Under the pieces are notes generated by a model. It was given only the letters and a program-made list of their open reading frames with translations, did no database searches and was not told the DNA's origin. A DNA stretch of 64,000 nt from Cliona cf. orientalis (Eukaryota > Porifera > Demospongiae > Clionaida > Clionaidae), in NCBI GenBank assembly GCA_963930775.1, contig OZ005699.1, positions 6,469,501 through 6,533,500 on the forward strand. The letters are read 5' to 3'. How positions within the stretch are numbered: the stretch's first letter is position 1; each line of letters begins with the position of its first letter. The translations under genes and the position numbers were made by a program. Of the stretch, positions 24,040 to 37,500 are shown piece after piece.

Positions 24040-25660
24040 CGCTTAATGTCTCTTCTGATCCCTTAGAGTATTTATTGACTGCCTTAATTTTTAGCCCTTA
24101 GTATTCTGAATTTCTGATCCCTCTGTATTAAATGACTGCCTTAACTTCAACCCTTAGTAATAATATTCTGAATTTTCTGATCCCTCTGTATTAACTGTCT
24201 GTCTGAATTTTCTGATCCCTTGTATTAACTGTCCATCTGAATTTTCTGATCCCTTTGTGTTGATTGACCAGTGTTCTCCCCAGCATACCTAAGGCATGTC
24301 GGCCCGACAAGCCTTCAGTTCAGAATTCCCTTTGATGTGGGAATAGTGCTAATCCATAAGCTTTGATGTGGCCACAGTCTCCACCCCAGCTATGCCCTAC
24401 TATCATGCCTTAAATTTTTCCTGGACCCTTAGTAATAATATTATTCTGAATTTCTGATCCCTCTGTATTAATTGAAGGGCTCAGAAGCAAAGTGGGCTAA
24501 CCCCGAACTACATGTGGGGAATTGTCTAAAAAGCTCAAAAATGGACTAAAAACCATACATTGTACTCTACCAAGTTGCCAAAATTTTCAAAAAATTGAAT
24601 TTTCTATAGCTCATGAAACACATTTTAAACATGTTTTCAAGATTCGGGGGGCTAAGTCAACATTTGTGGGTTAGCCCACTTTGCTTCTGAGCCCTTCAAT
24701 TGATTACCTTAAGTTTTAGCCCTAGCCTAGTATTATTCCGAATTTTCTGATCCCTCTGTATTAAATGACTGCCTTAACTTCAACCCTTAGTAATAATATT
24801 CTGAATTTTCTGATCCCTCTGTATTAACTGTCTGTCTGAATTTTCTGATCCCTTGTATTAACTGTCCATCTGAATTTTCTGATCCCTTTGTATTAATTGA
24901 CCAGTGTTCTCCCCAGCATACCTAAGGCATGTCGGCCCGACAAGCCTTCAGTCCAGAATTCCCTTTGATGTGTGAATAGTGCTAATCCATAAGCTTTGAT
25001 GTGTGGCCACAGTCTCCACCCCAGTTATGCCCTACTATCATGCCTTAAATTTTTCCTGGACCCTTAGTAATAATATTATTCTGAATTTCTGATCCCTCTG
25101 TATTAATTGATTACCTTAAGTTTTAGCCCTAGCCTAGTATTATTCCGAATTTTCTGATCCCTCTGTATTAATAATTGACTGCCTTAATTTTATCCCTTAG
25201 TAATAATATTCTGAATTTTCTGATCCCTCTGTATTAACTGTCTGTCTGAATTTTCTGATCCCTTGTATTAACTGTTTGTCTAAATTTTCTGATCCCTTTG
25301 TATTAATTGACTGCCTTAATTTTAACCCTTAGTAATAATATTATTATTATTCTGAATTTTCTGATCCCTCTGTATTAATTGATTGCCTTGAGTTTTAGCC
25401 CTAGCTTAGTATTATATTGCTGCCTTAATTTTATCCCTTAGTAATAATATTCTGAATTTTCTGATCCCTCTGTATTAACTGTCTGTCTGAATTTTCTGAT
25501 CCCTTTGTATTAATTATCTGTCTGAATTTTCTGATCCCTCAGTAGACCCTTAGTAATAATTGTTTGTTCGAACTTTCTGATCCCTCAGTAGACCCTTAGT
25601 AATAATTGTTTGTTCGAACTTTCTGATCCCTCTGTATAAATTGACTGTCTGAATATATTT
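24040..25660. repeat. Field of ~30-bp degenerate repeats with a ~620-bp internal duplication
   Basis: The phrase TGAATTTTCTGATCCCTCTG recurs many times, linked by GTATTAACTGTCTGTC, CCCTTAGTAATAATATT and TTGACTGCCTTAA. A larger block including CAGTGTTCTCCCCAGCATAC and GGCATGTCGGCCCGACAAGC occurs at about 24268-24440 and again at about 24900-25050. A fragment of that block appears inverted near 35460-35515. Confidence 0.85.
24474..24697. mobile_element. 224-bp MITE, GAAGGGCTCAGAAGC family, with preserved empty site
   Basis: The terminal inverted repeats are long: GAAGGGCTCAGAAGCAAAGT on the left and its complement on the right. The element is flanked by AATT on both sides. In the duplicated repeat block the corresponding site (about 25098-25108) reads TATTAATTGATTACC with no insert, which fixes both ends. 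Related copies lie at about 34133-34280 (truncated) and 57290-57535 (diverged). Confidence 0.85.
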
Positions 25661-25669
25661 TTTTCTTAT

Positions 25670-26590
25670 CTCGTACATACATCAGATAAGTTTCACGCTA
25701 TCTTGTCTTTTAGTACAGTTAAAACTTTACCAACGGATCAAATTCTTTGTTAATGATTAATATTTTCTATCATAATTTTATTGAATTGTGCAAGTGAAAG
25801 AAATTATTTGTTTTAATTCTGACTTCTAATCTGATTATTTATGATAATGAAAAAATTTTGCATGGATGTCTCATTGGTTCATTCACTAAAACAGAAGAAA
25901 TGATTACACTAGGGGCATAACTTAGCAGACTAATTTTATGGGTATTGCACTGGGATAGCAACTGCAATGAGAGATTCTCAGAAAAGGAACTCCACTTCTG
26001 AGTGGATTCAATAATAAATGCATGAAAAATGTACTTTAGAATTTCCCAGTAGAAAATAGACGGTGTTGAAACACTATCCCGTAACCTTAAGACTAGGGTG
26101 ATCCTGTCTTAATAGCAGGCTGGATTTGTCACAACTATTTTAATAGTGGCAACTATGATCTATCCACAGCATAGTGGCTGGAGTTTGGCGTTTAATCTCA
26201 ACGCAGCTCATCGCAGGGGGTGAGGGGGAGGGGGGACCATCGGTAGCATGACACAAACTCTCTCTCTTCCTCTCTCTCTCTCTCTCTCTCTCACTCTCTC
26301 TCTCTCTCTCTCTCCTTTCTCTCAATAGTCATTAATAGATGTTCGAATATTGATTCTCTGTCTCTAACAATACTTGTATTGTTACGTGTATAATATGTGC
26401 TCCTGCCCGAACCCAAACCCTTCTACTATCTATGATTAGCTACACGATATATTACACAGGGTACTGAAGTATATAGGTCTAGGTCGACACAGCATCAAGT
26501 AGCACTCCCCCACCAAGTTATAGGAGGCTTAATTAATAAGCCATTTGTGTGCTATTTTTGGGGTCAAATTTAAGGCGATAGCTAAGATAG
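25670..26590. other. Intergenic DNA with a CT microsatellite
   Basis: No coding exon is supported. Positions 26258-26330 are a (TC)n/(CTCT) tract. Confidence 0.5.
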
Positions 26591-26594
26591 ATGC

Positions 26595-26870
26595 TTCACG
26601 AATATGCCTCCCCATCTTACACTACATGTCCCTATCCAATCATTTCCATAGACAACCAGCAAGCATTCAGATTCTCTTCATGTATATGGATACTGTGATG
26701 CTTAAGCTCTTGCCCTCAAAATGTCAGCACATGTATGTGTTCAGGTACCCACACTATAGCAAGCAATCCTGCTGGTTGGTATACGTCTTACCTCTTCTTT
26801 CTTTCTCCCTGACCACTGACTCAGAGTTCTTTCAGTGCATGCTCCTCTGAAACTAGCTATAGAAGAATAA
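26595..26870 (-). pseudogene. Decayed copy of a PDCD7 exon and its downstream intron
   Basis: The segment parallels 56600-56950. Shared words include AATATGCCTCCCC, CCCTCAAAATGTCAGCACAT, TACCCACACTATA and CTTACCTCT, followed by exon sequence whose minus-strand translation EEHALKEL matches EEHALRVL of PDCD7 before a TGA interrupts it. The splice donor (GTAAGA-like) is kept. It sits directly downstream, in minus-strand order, of the kinase pseudogene at 27030-27650. Confidence 0.65.
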
Positions 26871-27029
26871 TAAACAGGTTTTTATAGTCAGCAAATTCCA
26901 TGCATGGATCTCTCCCACTGTAAGACTATTTCTGAGATTAATGAACATTTTTGTCATAACTTCCAAAACTAGAAAAGGCTTATTTTACCCTGTGGAGGTA
27001 AATTGATCTTCTCTTGAATAGCTTTTGGC

Positions 27030-27650
27030 GGCATATAGCTAAACATCAATGCCGGGACACATAGCTAGTATTTGCTTGAGGATTAATGATATTATAATCC
27101 ATCCTTGCCATTCCAAAGTCAGTCACCTTGGCTCTGATGTTACCAATCAGTAACACACTGGTTGCTTGACATGTAGCTAGCTACATCTCTATGAACAATG
27201 TTGTTGGAGTGGAGAAACGACAATGCTAGAGTGACATTATGACAGATGTTGACTTGGATGTGGTAGGGAACTGGTTATGTAGAACTTTCCAGGAAGTGGA
27301 TCAAGCCATCATCCATCTGCTCCATTAGGAGGACAGGCAAGATTAGTGTGCGTCGGTGTCTCTGAATATGCATGCCCAGGTAGCTACTGGACGATGTTGG
27401 GGTATCTTATGGCACTCATGAACTCACACTCCTGCTCAAAGCGTCTAATAGGCAGTCTATGCTCTCTTCGAGGGGAAATTTGTTGTAGTGCATGCAGCTG
27501 GATCAAATAGAGTGGGATGGATGATTATAGCAGCACAGTGGAGGTCATCGCACTTTGCTTTACAGACAGCTCCATACAATCCAATGCCAAGCGATTGATC
27601 TTTGAGGAATTGAACCCTCTTGATATTTTAGTCTCTCGGCCATCAGCAGA
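27030..27650 (-). pseudogene. Protein kinase domain pseudogene
   Basis: Across frames on the minus strand, kinase landmarks occur in the right order: GLYGAVCKAKCDDLHCAA (glycine loop region), RRFEQECEFMSAIRYPNIVQ (helix C region), LPVLLMEQMDDGLIHFLES (hinge), ALSFLHSNNIVHRDV (HRD catalytic loop, with HRDV), then RAKVTDFGMAR (DFG and activation segment). The reading frame changes several times and stops occur (for example after NIVQ), and no introns explain the shifts. This looks like a tyrosine-kinase-like Ser/Thr or receptor-interacting-type kinase; the subfamily is uncertain. Confidence 0.7.
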
Positions 27651-28580
27651 AATCTGAGACTAACTAGCTACATGTATAGGAGCTCAAGTGATGTGCCTCA
27701 CTGGCGTAGCGTAGGAAGCATGGGTGCACCGGTGCTGGTGCACCCATGAAATTTCTTAGTGGAACACACATGCATTCATGATGTCATACTTTGCTCTGAA
27801 GTATTAAAATTATATTGATTAGTGTAAACATAGGCACCAGAGCACACATTAAATTTTACCATGCAAATCATCTTCCTATAAATACACCTCTGTGCCTAAT
27901 TACACTGATGCACCAACGAATTTCAGCAACTGATCCTATTATAATATTATTTAGCTACTTACAAAGAAGTGGACTATTGGTGAGATAAGAATTATTATTG
28001 CATGTGTCTGATAATGCTAACTCTCTTTTAATATAAAATGGTGGCGCAAATACAGGCTGCGGCTGGTGACCTGTGATTAACAATTAATGTTTGCATGTGA
28101 TTATTGCCTCCGCTATACATGTCACTAGCTGCATGCTTGATTGCATCATCAGCCAACGCTACCATAATCAATATTATAGAAACCGTTTGATCTGATCAAT
28201 GACTACTCACTCGATCATGATATCGATCAATCCACACACATGCACAATGTCATAATTAAGTATATATACTATGACACACGCATATCTTGTCCCCAGGCCC
28301 TATAGCTATAATAATAATAATTATTAGCTATAGCCTAGCTAATTAACCTCCATAATAATCATACTAAGTCTTATAATAATAAAAATTAATCTTGAGAATA
28401 TTGTATTATAACAGTGAGTGAATGTATGCATCATAATGTTGAATTATTAGTAACAGAAAAGAATTTTTGATCTATACAGCTAGTCAGGTTACCCTGGTAC
28501 TGAGTTTGCAGGTTTCAAAGATACAAGAGGCCTCCACATGCACTACAGTAATTATGACATCATTATTACAGCAAAGATCG

Positions 28581-31500
28581 TTATTGACTACGTCTAGTTG
28601 AACTACGCCGAATAGGATTCTGGTAGTCTTGCTGAGGTGTGATATAAAGTGGGTTCTCATGCTGCAGGAAAACGAGAGATAAAATTCAATAAAGAGCATC
28701 AACGTCAATCACGATTATTAATTTTATCCATCTATAAAATTAATTATTATCAGTGGCTGTAGTTACATAGCCTGGGACTCCATACTGATTCTATACATTC
28801 AATCTTTTTGTGTATGATAATAAATTATTATGCTCAATCTATGCTAATAATTATACAAGGGAATAGTATGATATATTGCATTAAAATGAAATACTTGACC
28901 ACATCCCCAGTAGCTACATAGTTTTAATGGTGCATGTGGTAAATGGTCGTCAACATACACATCAATGCCGGGGCCTCAATCGCAGAGATGGAGTCTAAGA
29001 CCGACTCTCGATTTCGAGTTTCGATGCTTCAATCAAAGGAGATAAACTCGACAGCACAGTACAGCTTCCGAACTTCAGATCGATCGTGGCATGATGCGTG
29101 CTATAAATAGCGCAAGGCTAGCTTTATTTATCCACAGGATTACATCAGCCAAGAGAACGCGTGAAGTTCGGCCAGCATTACTTGTCGGAGAAAGTAGCAC
29201 TCAGCTTTTAATATATTCGCTGGATACGTATGTAAGTTAATATATGATTCTGTGGATTTTCAGGTCTCAGAAGTGTTCTGTAAAGGCTCTGAATTTTAGC
29301 GCTATGACGACATAGGTTACATCATAATTACAACATAATTACCTAATAACCACAAAAAAGTAAATTTATACTGGGGATGTAATTAATCATGATTGAACTC
29401 ACAGGAGCAAAATCAGCCTCCTTCAGTTCTTGTGTGAATTTTCTGTACTCCACACGTTCCTATGTGACAAAAAAATTATAGACAGTAGGTCAATCAGATA
29501 GACCCCGGGCCCCCTCTCTCTTAGTTATCTCTCTCACCCTCACCCCCTGCTACCAGTGATCCCAGCCCAATCTAATGCAAGGGGAAAGGGTAGCTATTTG
29601 GTCCAACTGATGATCAGCACGGAATTACATGCAAAGTTCCACTTGCCCATCAAATCACAGCTTCACACATAATAACAATATTATTATTATTACATGTATT
29701 ATTATTAAGACTCTTGCACTATAATTTATTGGCCATCACCTAGCAACCAAAGTTTTTATAGGCAAATTGCCGGCCACCACAGGGGTATGGGTGATCGTAG
29801 GGTAGGCCAATGATGAGAGGGGGTCATGGGCCAATAAGACAGTTACAAGACCTTAATTGGGGTGCATTCGACCATGCATCTCATGCACCCCAATTAAGGT
29901 CTTGTAACTATAACATATATACATAACCACAGGAATGCAACAGTATATAACATTGCTTGCTATAGATTAAATTAAATCCCTGCATGTAGCCCTACTTACA
30001 AGGAAGACAAGACAAATCTTGAGAATGATGAGAGCCAGTAGACCAAGGAGGAGAATAGCTCCCACTAGAGATCCGGCAATGATCCATGGAATAGTTGATA
30101 GCGGACAATTGTAGGCACTTGAGTTCTCAATCTCGATAGGATCATTAATATTGGTACTGAAAGAAAATTCTACTGTGCAACCTTCAAATTCCAATTCACA
30201 TCTGTTGTCATCTGAAATAAGAGAATACAGTACAAAGGAAAATCTTAATATTTTACAGATGAATATCAATTATCATGCTGCCTTTCGATTATAATGCTTA
30301 TTTCAAGTGGTTTATTTTCACAGCTCTTAACAACAATCACTGTAGGTAAGTGCCCACATCAACAAAATTATTTGTAAGAATTCAGTACCACTAATAACTT
30401 GACTACCTTTACTGAATGCTCAACATGCAAGTTACACACCCCTCACAGTATCTATGCATGTGCGGACAACTCTTTAGTTAACTGTTCTGTAAAACTTACC
30501 GACATTTCGATTAGATGCTCTAGTCATCCCTTTGCCCTGAGGATGACTCGAGCATCTATATACAATGTCATGCAGTCGAAACGACGGCAAGTTTTATAAT
30601 ACTATATCAAACTGTTAAGTAACTGTTGTCTGCAGAGAATCTTCATGCAGATCAGTGGCATTCCCAGGATTTGAGGGAGGGGGTGCTAAGACATTCGCAT
30701 GCAAAAAATTTTAGCCACTCCCCCAAATGTTGACCACACCCCTAATTAAACGCATTCTTGAAGGTAGCTGGCTGACAAAGAAGGCTGTTTTAGGCCAAAT
30801 AGCGACGAGAAACTGCTGTTTTGGGAGAGAATTTTAGAGACCAGTAAGTTTATTGTTGGTATATAGTAGCTTCCAGGTATCAATTATCAGTAACAATATT
30901 TGTCACTGAGCTACTGAACTGGCTGTTGTGCCAGAGCTGATGGGGGTGCTCCAGCACCCTGAGCACCCCCCTGGGTACGCCACTGCAGATAGCAACTGAG
31001 AATCATGTCACTTTATACCATCACGATAAATATTGAAGTTATATAATAGTTATTAATTAGCGCTACCTATTAAGTACATACCAGATATGGCCTCATCACC
31101 TCCAACTTGCATGATTGTGCGATTCTGGCAAATAAAGCCACTATTGGGGCAGTTCATAAGATCTACAGGGCATGGAGGTTCAGAACAAGGGTTCTCTAGG
31201 TGACATCGCACACATGTGGTGAGTTCCCTACACATCAGATCCTGTGTGGACCAATCAGAGTTATACACAAAATTGATAAGATACTGTTGCGGTGGATGCC
31301 CAGTAATCCTTCACATAGTTATTATGGGGCACAAAAAATAGTATGTTCCTAGAACACCATTGTAGCTAATTACCCCGCGTGCGCGCATGCGCAGCAGGGG
31401 GTAAAGCAATCGGTTTGTCTGTCGTCTGTTGTCTGTTGTCTGTCGTCTGTCAGCACAAAAATCGGCAAATCTCAACATTTAGGCAAAAGTAGGATCAATA

Positions 31501-34500
31501 AACGGGATAAAATGATGTAAGACAGCAAAAAAAACACCTTTTGTCTCATTCTTAACACTAGGCAATACTCAGGGAAGCTACAAATCGTGCGAGTATGTCG
31601 GACATGCCTACTTCGGACACGCCCACCTAGTACCTCCTAAAGTCTATTGCGCATGCTCGAGCTGCTCTCTATTTCCAGGGAGTCTACTGCGCATGCTCGA
31701 GCGGCCCTACAGCATACTTCCAGCTCAAAATTTGTGATCGTGGACCTCAGAAGGGAACGACGAAGTTCATGGGTAGCAAGAGATCCAGGGAAGCTACAAA
31801 TCGTGCGAGTATGTCGGACACGCCCACCTACTAGGGTAGTAGTACCACATGAAGTCTATTGCGCATGCTTGAGCTGCTCTAGGGATTCTACTGTGCATGC
31901 TCGAGCTGCTCTACAGCATACTTCTAGGAAAAAATTAATGTCATTTGTGATCATGGATCTCAGAAGGGAACGAAAAAGTTCATGAGTAGCAAGAGATTAA
32001 ACTTCAAAGAATAGAGGTCTCTAACAAGAGGCATGGCCATGGGTGATATTGCCATGGCACGCGGGGTATGTGCTCTATGAGCTCTAGTTATTGATGGCGC
32101 CAGAAAAAATCAATAATACATGTAGGTATTACAAAATGTGGCGAAAACTCAATTTTCTGGCATTATATACAGTACATCGGGATATTGAGGGTATACATGT
32201 ATATACAAGTCTTACTGTACACTGCATGTTAATCATTGACTCACCGAATTCACACAAGTACTCCTGTACTCCAACAGAATGCCACAATCACATCCACTGC
32301 ATTGACACCGGCTGGAATCATATCGTGAATTCACTTGATCATAACAGACACCCTGTGCAAAGATGACAGTTATCAATAATTTTCAAAGCATGCAAGAGGG
32401 AGAGGGAGGGGGGAGAGGGAGAGAGAGAGAGAAGGTTGGAAATGATAGCTGCTCCTATTTCAAATGTCTATTATTGTCCCATGTTTGGTCTCTTTGCTGT
32501 TTTCTTTGTTTTTGTTTGTTCGGTTACATGTTTATATTATGATAGTGTATAATGTACTTATACATGTATCCCATGCTAATGCATAAAGATATTATATAGA
32601 GAAAAAAATAGAGAAGAGAAGAGTAATAATTAATAATATGTGAGCGAATTTGAGAAAAGGGGTAACTTCGCGCATTTCCCGAATTTTGGTTTTAAAACGC
32701 TTATAACTTTGGAACCATAGCAGCTATGAACTTCAAACCTGGCATAAATATTCTTCCATCATCCTGCAAATCGCGAGCCCCGCCCACTTCCGGTATGGGC
32801 GGGGCGTACGCGCGCGTCGATCGCGTTCGAAAAACGCCGTTTTATGGCCCTCTTTGGCGGCTCACCGCTCGGGACAGGAGGCTTGCTCTAGCTTCTAACG
32901 TTGGATCTGTGAAGTAGAAGGTCCAAACTGCTAATAAACCAAGTCTGAAGCCTAGGGCTCTTACTGGCTTGAAATGGTGGTAGGCTGAAAAGTGACAAAA
33001 AATCGCGTTTTGCGCGAAGTTACCCCTTTTCTCAAATTCGCTCACATATAGAGAATTAGAATTGGTACATACATTAGGAAACTGTGGATTATAGCATTGG
33101 TCTGGGTCACATTCACAGTTGTTAACATCAGCGTTGATATTAGCAGCCGTTCCACCTTCATGAAAATAACTCAATCCTGACAGAGGTGCTATAGCACATT
33201 CACACCTTTCAAGTTCACAACTGCATCGGCCACGCTCTACAGAATAGGTTTTACACAAGTGTAAAAGGTCGTGTTGAGCTAGATACATGTAATTGGATGG
33301 TGATGCTGGATAATTTCTTTGTTTCATTTAGAAGGTTACTATATAGATCCAAGTTTTGTAATGCACATGCATACAGAAGTTCCCTGCCTATCCTTGCTTG
33401 TAGACTATACTATACGATAATTTAATTACCAGGGCCTGAGCATGTTTCTTCAACTCCACGTATTGGGTTGTTTCCAACAGGACATGGATTATTTGTATCA
33501 TTGCATTGACAATTATCGCCAAATGCTGTTCCATTGCAGTCACAGAATCCACAAATATCGCAGACAAAGCCATTGCAATCAGAACTGCTCCTAAAAAGGT
33601 AAAGATCAAAATAATGGATCTCGTTATAATTATGTACAGACATCCTATGAGAACTTAGAAAAATTTCAACAAGTGAAAAAAAAACCAAAGCATAAAGGGA
33701 GATTCGAACCCGCTACATTCTGTTTCACACACAATTAAGAGCCCCAACCACTACACCACCGCTGTTGTCGCTGTTGCCAATCATTTTCCCCCTTTCATTG
33801 ACAAACTCTAGAGACTAACCCTGCTAACCACTGGTAACCCATCCCCAACCCCCCAGCCCCTCCCATCCATACCGCGTATATTATACCGTATATGCGTATG
33901 TGATTGCATCATAACACGCGCCAATAATCTAATTAGGATGTCTGTACATATTATAATGATTTCGCAAAATAATAGCATTATATAGATGATGATGCATTTA
34001 TAATCTCATAGATACTCTGACTGCTAGTGGTTGATCACTATTTTTACTATAGACCACTTGCAGCAAAGTATGAATCTGGTTGATCTCTTTCTATCGCAAA
34101 ACCCGAAGTGGAAAACAAAAATGAAACAATAAAAGTGGGCTAACCCACAAATGTTGACTTGGCCCCCCAAATCTTGAAAACATGTTTAATGTATGGTTTT
34201 TAGTCCATTTTTGAGCTTTGTAGACAATTCCCCACATTTAGTTCGGGGTTAGCCCACTTTGCTTCTGAGCCCTTCAATTATTAATTTAAAGGTTGATACA
34301 CATTTCCCCCCAGCAAAATAGTGCGAGGCAATGAATCATGCATTCAGAGGACCTTCATTATTGTACTGCCAACAATCAATTGATACTATGTAGCAACGAG
34401 CCTCTATTATACATGTCAATTGTGAACTTACAAACAAGTTCCCCTTTCTGTGCACTGACACTCTGGACCAGAGAATCCTGGTTCACACTCGCACACTCCA

Positions 34501-37500
34501 CATGTCAGATTACCACGACCATTTGTACACACACTCTCATCGGTAACCTACAAAATCAGAGAAAAGTCAGTAAGTTGTATACTATCATTATGCAGTGGAA
34601 TCCCTCTATTCTGGACATCCTTGGGGCAGCATAATGTGTCCTAATTAAAGGAGGTCCTCTCTTCAGGGGTACTCTTGTACATGTCTCTAATGGGCTCTTC
34701 CTTTTAATGAGCATACACCCCCTATGGATGACTGCTAACGAATGTCCAGGGGGGTATCTTGAGGCTTGTCCAGGGGGATAAAACACTGATTTAATGAAGG
34801 GAAGGGGGATATTTTGGTCAAATTTAATTATGTCTATGGGTGAAACCATCACTAATTGCGGTGTCCAGGGGGGCACTTTGCTCCTTTAGGTGATTTCCCT
34901 TCCATAAATTAACGCACTAATTTGTGTCCAGGGGGAACAAAACTTGATTTGATTAATAATCCAGGGGGAGTAGTAATGTTCTTAATTATGTCTTGGGGGA
35001 AAAGTGACCTAATTAACGACTGTCTAGCGGGGATGGTTGCTAGTTAATTATGTACAGGGGTTAAATTTTCCTCACTAGTCATCCATAGGGGGTGTATGGA
35101 TATTAAATGGAATAGTCCAATATGTAGCTGGGACCACAGGTGGTGTCCTGATTAAGGGAGATGTCCTCATTTCAGGGGAGGGGTTCCAATATACACATGT
35201 ACAGTGGTGTATCGAGGGGGTGATTAGGGTGCTGGAGCACCCCCCTCACCTTTGGCACAACAGCCAGCTCAGTATATAGCTCAGTGATAAATACTGGCAG
35301 CTACTACCAACAATAAACTTACTGGCCTCTAAAATTTGCTACCTAAACACAGTATTCTCCCCAAGCTAAATTCAAGGCAAGACGGGAGGGCATAGTTTGA
35401 GTGGAGTCCGTGGCCACATCAAAGCACATGGATAATTCCTATCCCCACACCAAAGGAAACTCTGTACTGAAGACTTGTTGGGCCGACATGCCTTAGGTAT
35501 GCTAGGGAGAACACCGTAAACAGCAGTTTCATCGCTGTTTGGCCAAAAACAGCCTTCCTTAAAATTAATGTGTCAGCCAGCTACCTTCAAGAATGTATTT
35601 AATTAGGAGCGTGGTCAACATTTGGAGCGTGGCTAAATATTTTGTGGACGTGCTTTGGGTGCAAATGTCCTAGCACCCCCCTTCTTGCCCCATTCCTCAT
35701 ACTATACTCTTGCTAATTGTATTTTAATATCATTGAAGTACATGTATATACATGTATGTACATGTACACTGAACATACGGAGGACAGTGCTCAGACTAGA
35801 TTTGCAAAAGGAAAGAGTATTACGGCATATATACCTTATTTGCAGTGCATTCACATTCACACAATGGTTCCACATCAATGTAGGTGAAGTCATACGGACC
35901 ACCACGTAACTGATGTCTGTAAAAAGTAACAGAGGGTTACAAAATTAATGTTTTCTACTCAAAGTTAACCATATAAAGTAATCACTATGCAGTACAATAA
36001 TATAATCGATTACCTGAGTCTTCTAGCAGTAGAACAGTCTTCTAAAGTGACAGATACTTCAAAGGTGACGGTATCATCAAAATCAACTCGACATGCTGAC
36101 TCAGAATCATTTCTATATGCAAAGAGATTTTTATTGAACAAACTGATTAGCCACCAGGAAGAGTAACATGCCAGAACAAAACAGCACTGCTTTTGAAAAG
36201 CTTAGATGCTAAGTTTGACAATTATCATGCTTTTATGCTTATAGTCACTGCACCTGAAAAAAATTTAATATCATAATATGTGAAGTTTATCGTTTGCTAG
36301 TATTTACAAGGGAAAAAAGTCATACGTATCTATATAGACATCTAGGCATTTTTACTAGCGGCCACCATTGTGAAACATACAAATTTTACTTTCAAGAGCT
36401 TGGGGTGGTTACTACAATAATTATGTATCCTACCTATTGCAACCTTCCACAGGTGTAATGGAGATGCTGTATCCATCGATGTTGGTTGGTGTATTCACTG
36501 CAACTTGCTGAACTGTTGCCTGTAATTATTATAAAAAATGAAACAATTACCACATCCCTAGTAGCTTCGTTGTATATGGTAAAGGGTCACTATGTAAGTA
36601 GCATACTTGAGTAAGTTGAGTTATGCAACATTACGTAATCATCAAATGCTTTGAAGTGGAATAACTTGAAAATGAAAACAGATGACGAACTTTAAAGTCC
36701 ATATTCACCTATATCTGTACCAAATTTCACCCTTACTCGGCAAATATTGCTTGTTTCAGAGAAATAAATTGCTACTAGATATGTAATTAAGATACATGAC
36801 TCGTAATCACTAATGTGACAGTCAAAAAGTAAAAATTGTTACATATAATTGGCAAGTTTCCCGGCACTGATGGATGCTATAATTGCATTTACTGTATTCA
36901 CACGATTAGACACCACTCTCAATTAGTCATTGCTCTCAAATAGCTGCCACATCTCTGGAAGTGCTGAATGAAATAGTCGCTGCTCTCGAATAGGTAGCCG
37001 CACCACGCCTACTATTCAAGTAGCATGTCATGCCTTATGCGTTTTTCAAGGGCAGGTACAAAAAAAGGTAACGATGAATACTTAGCATGTTGTGGTACTT
37101 GGTTGGGTAAGGAATCTAGTACACATAGCAAGTGCGCTTGTCTTTTTTACATCAACACTGGTAGAATAAGAATGATATAAAATTGTTCATTGGCACGTTT
37201 TCTTCTATCTGCCAGTATTAGTGTAAAAGAATGAGCGCACTAGCTTGCTATGTGTACCACAATACCATAAATCGTGAATATTTCAATATTTCATGTGATA
37301 ATTTTTCGCATTAAATAATTTTCAGACAAACGACCCTGTACCGCATTATCATCAATATTGCACATATATTTTCATGCATTTAATTTTCACATAAGCCAGG
37401 CTGTCCGAAAAAACTTAACAACAAAACATTCATGATTTACGGTACTTAGCAGTCTTCTAGACCAAGTTCTAACCTTCTTCTACGTCAGCAAAGGGGTCAG

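Noticed and set aside
32842..33327. A long minus-strand frame reading through integrin exon 17 into its flank
   Set aside because: Only 33236-33073 fits phase and splice sites; the rest is intron and MITE sequence.
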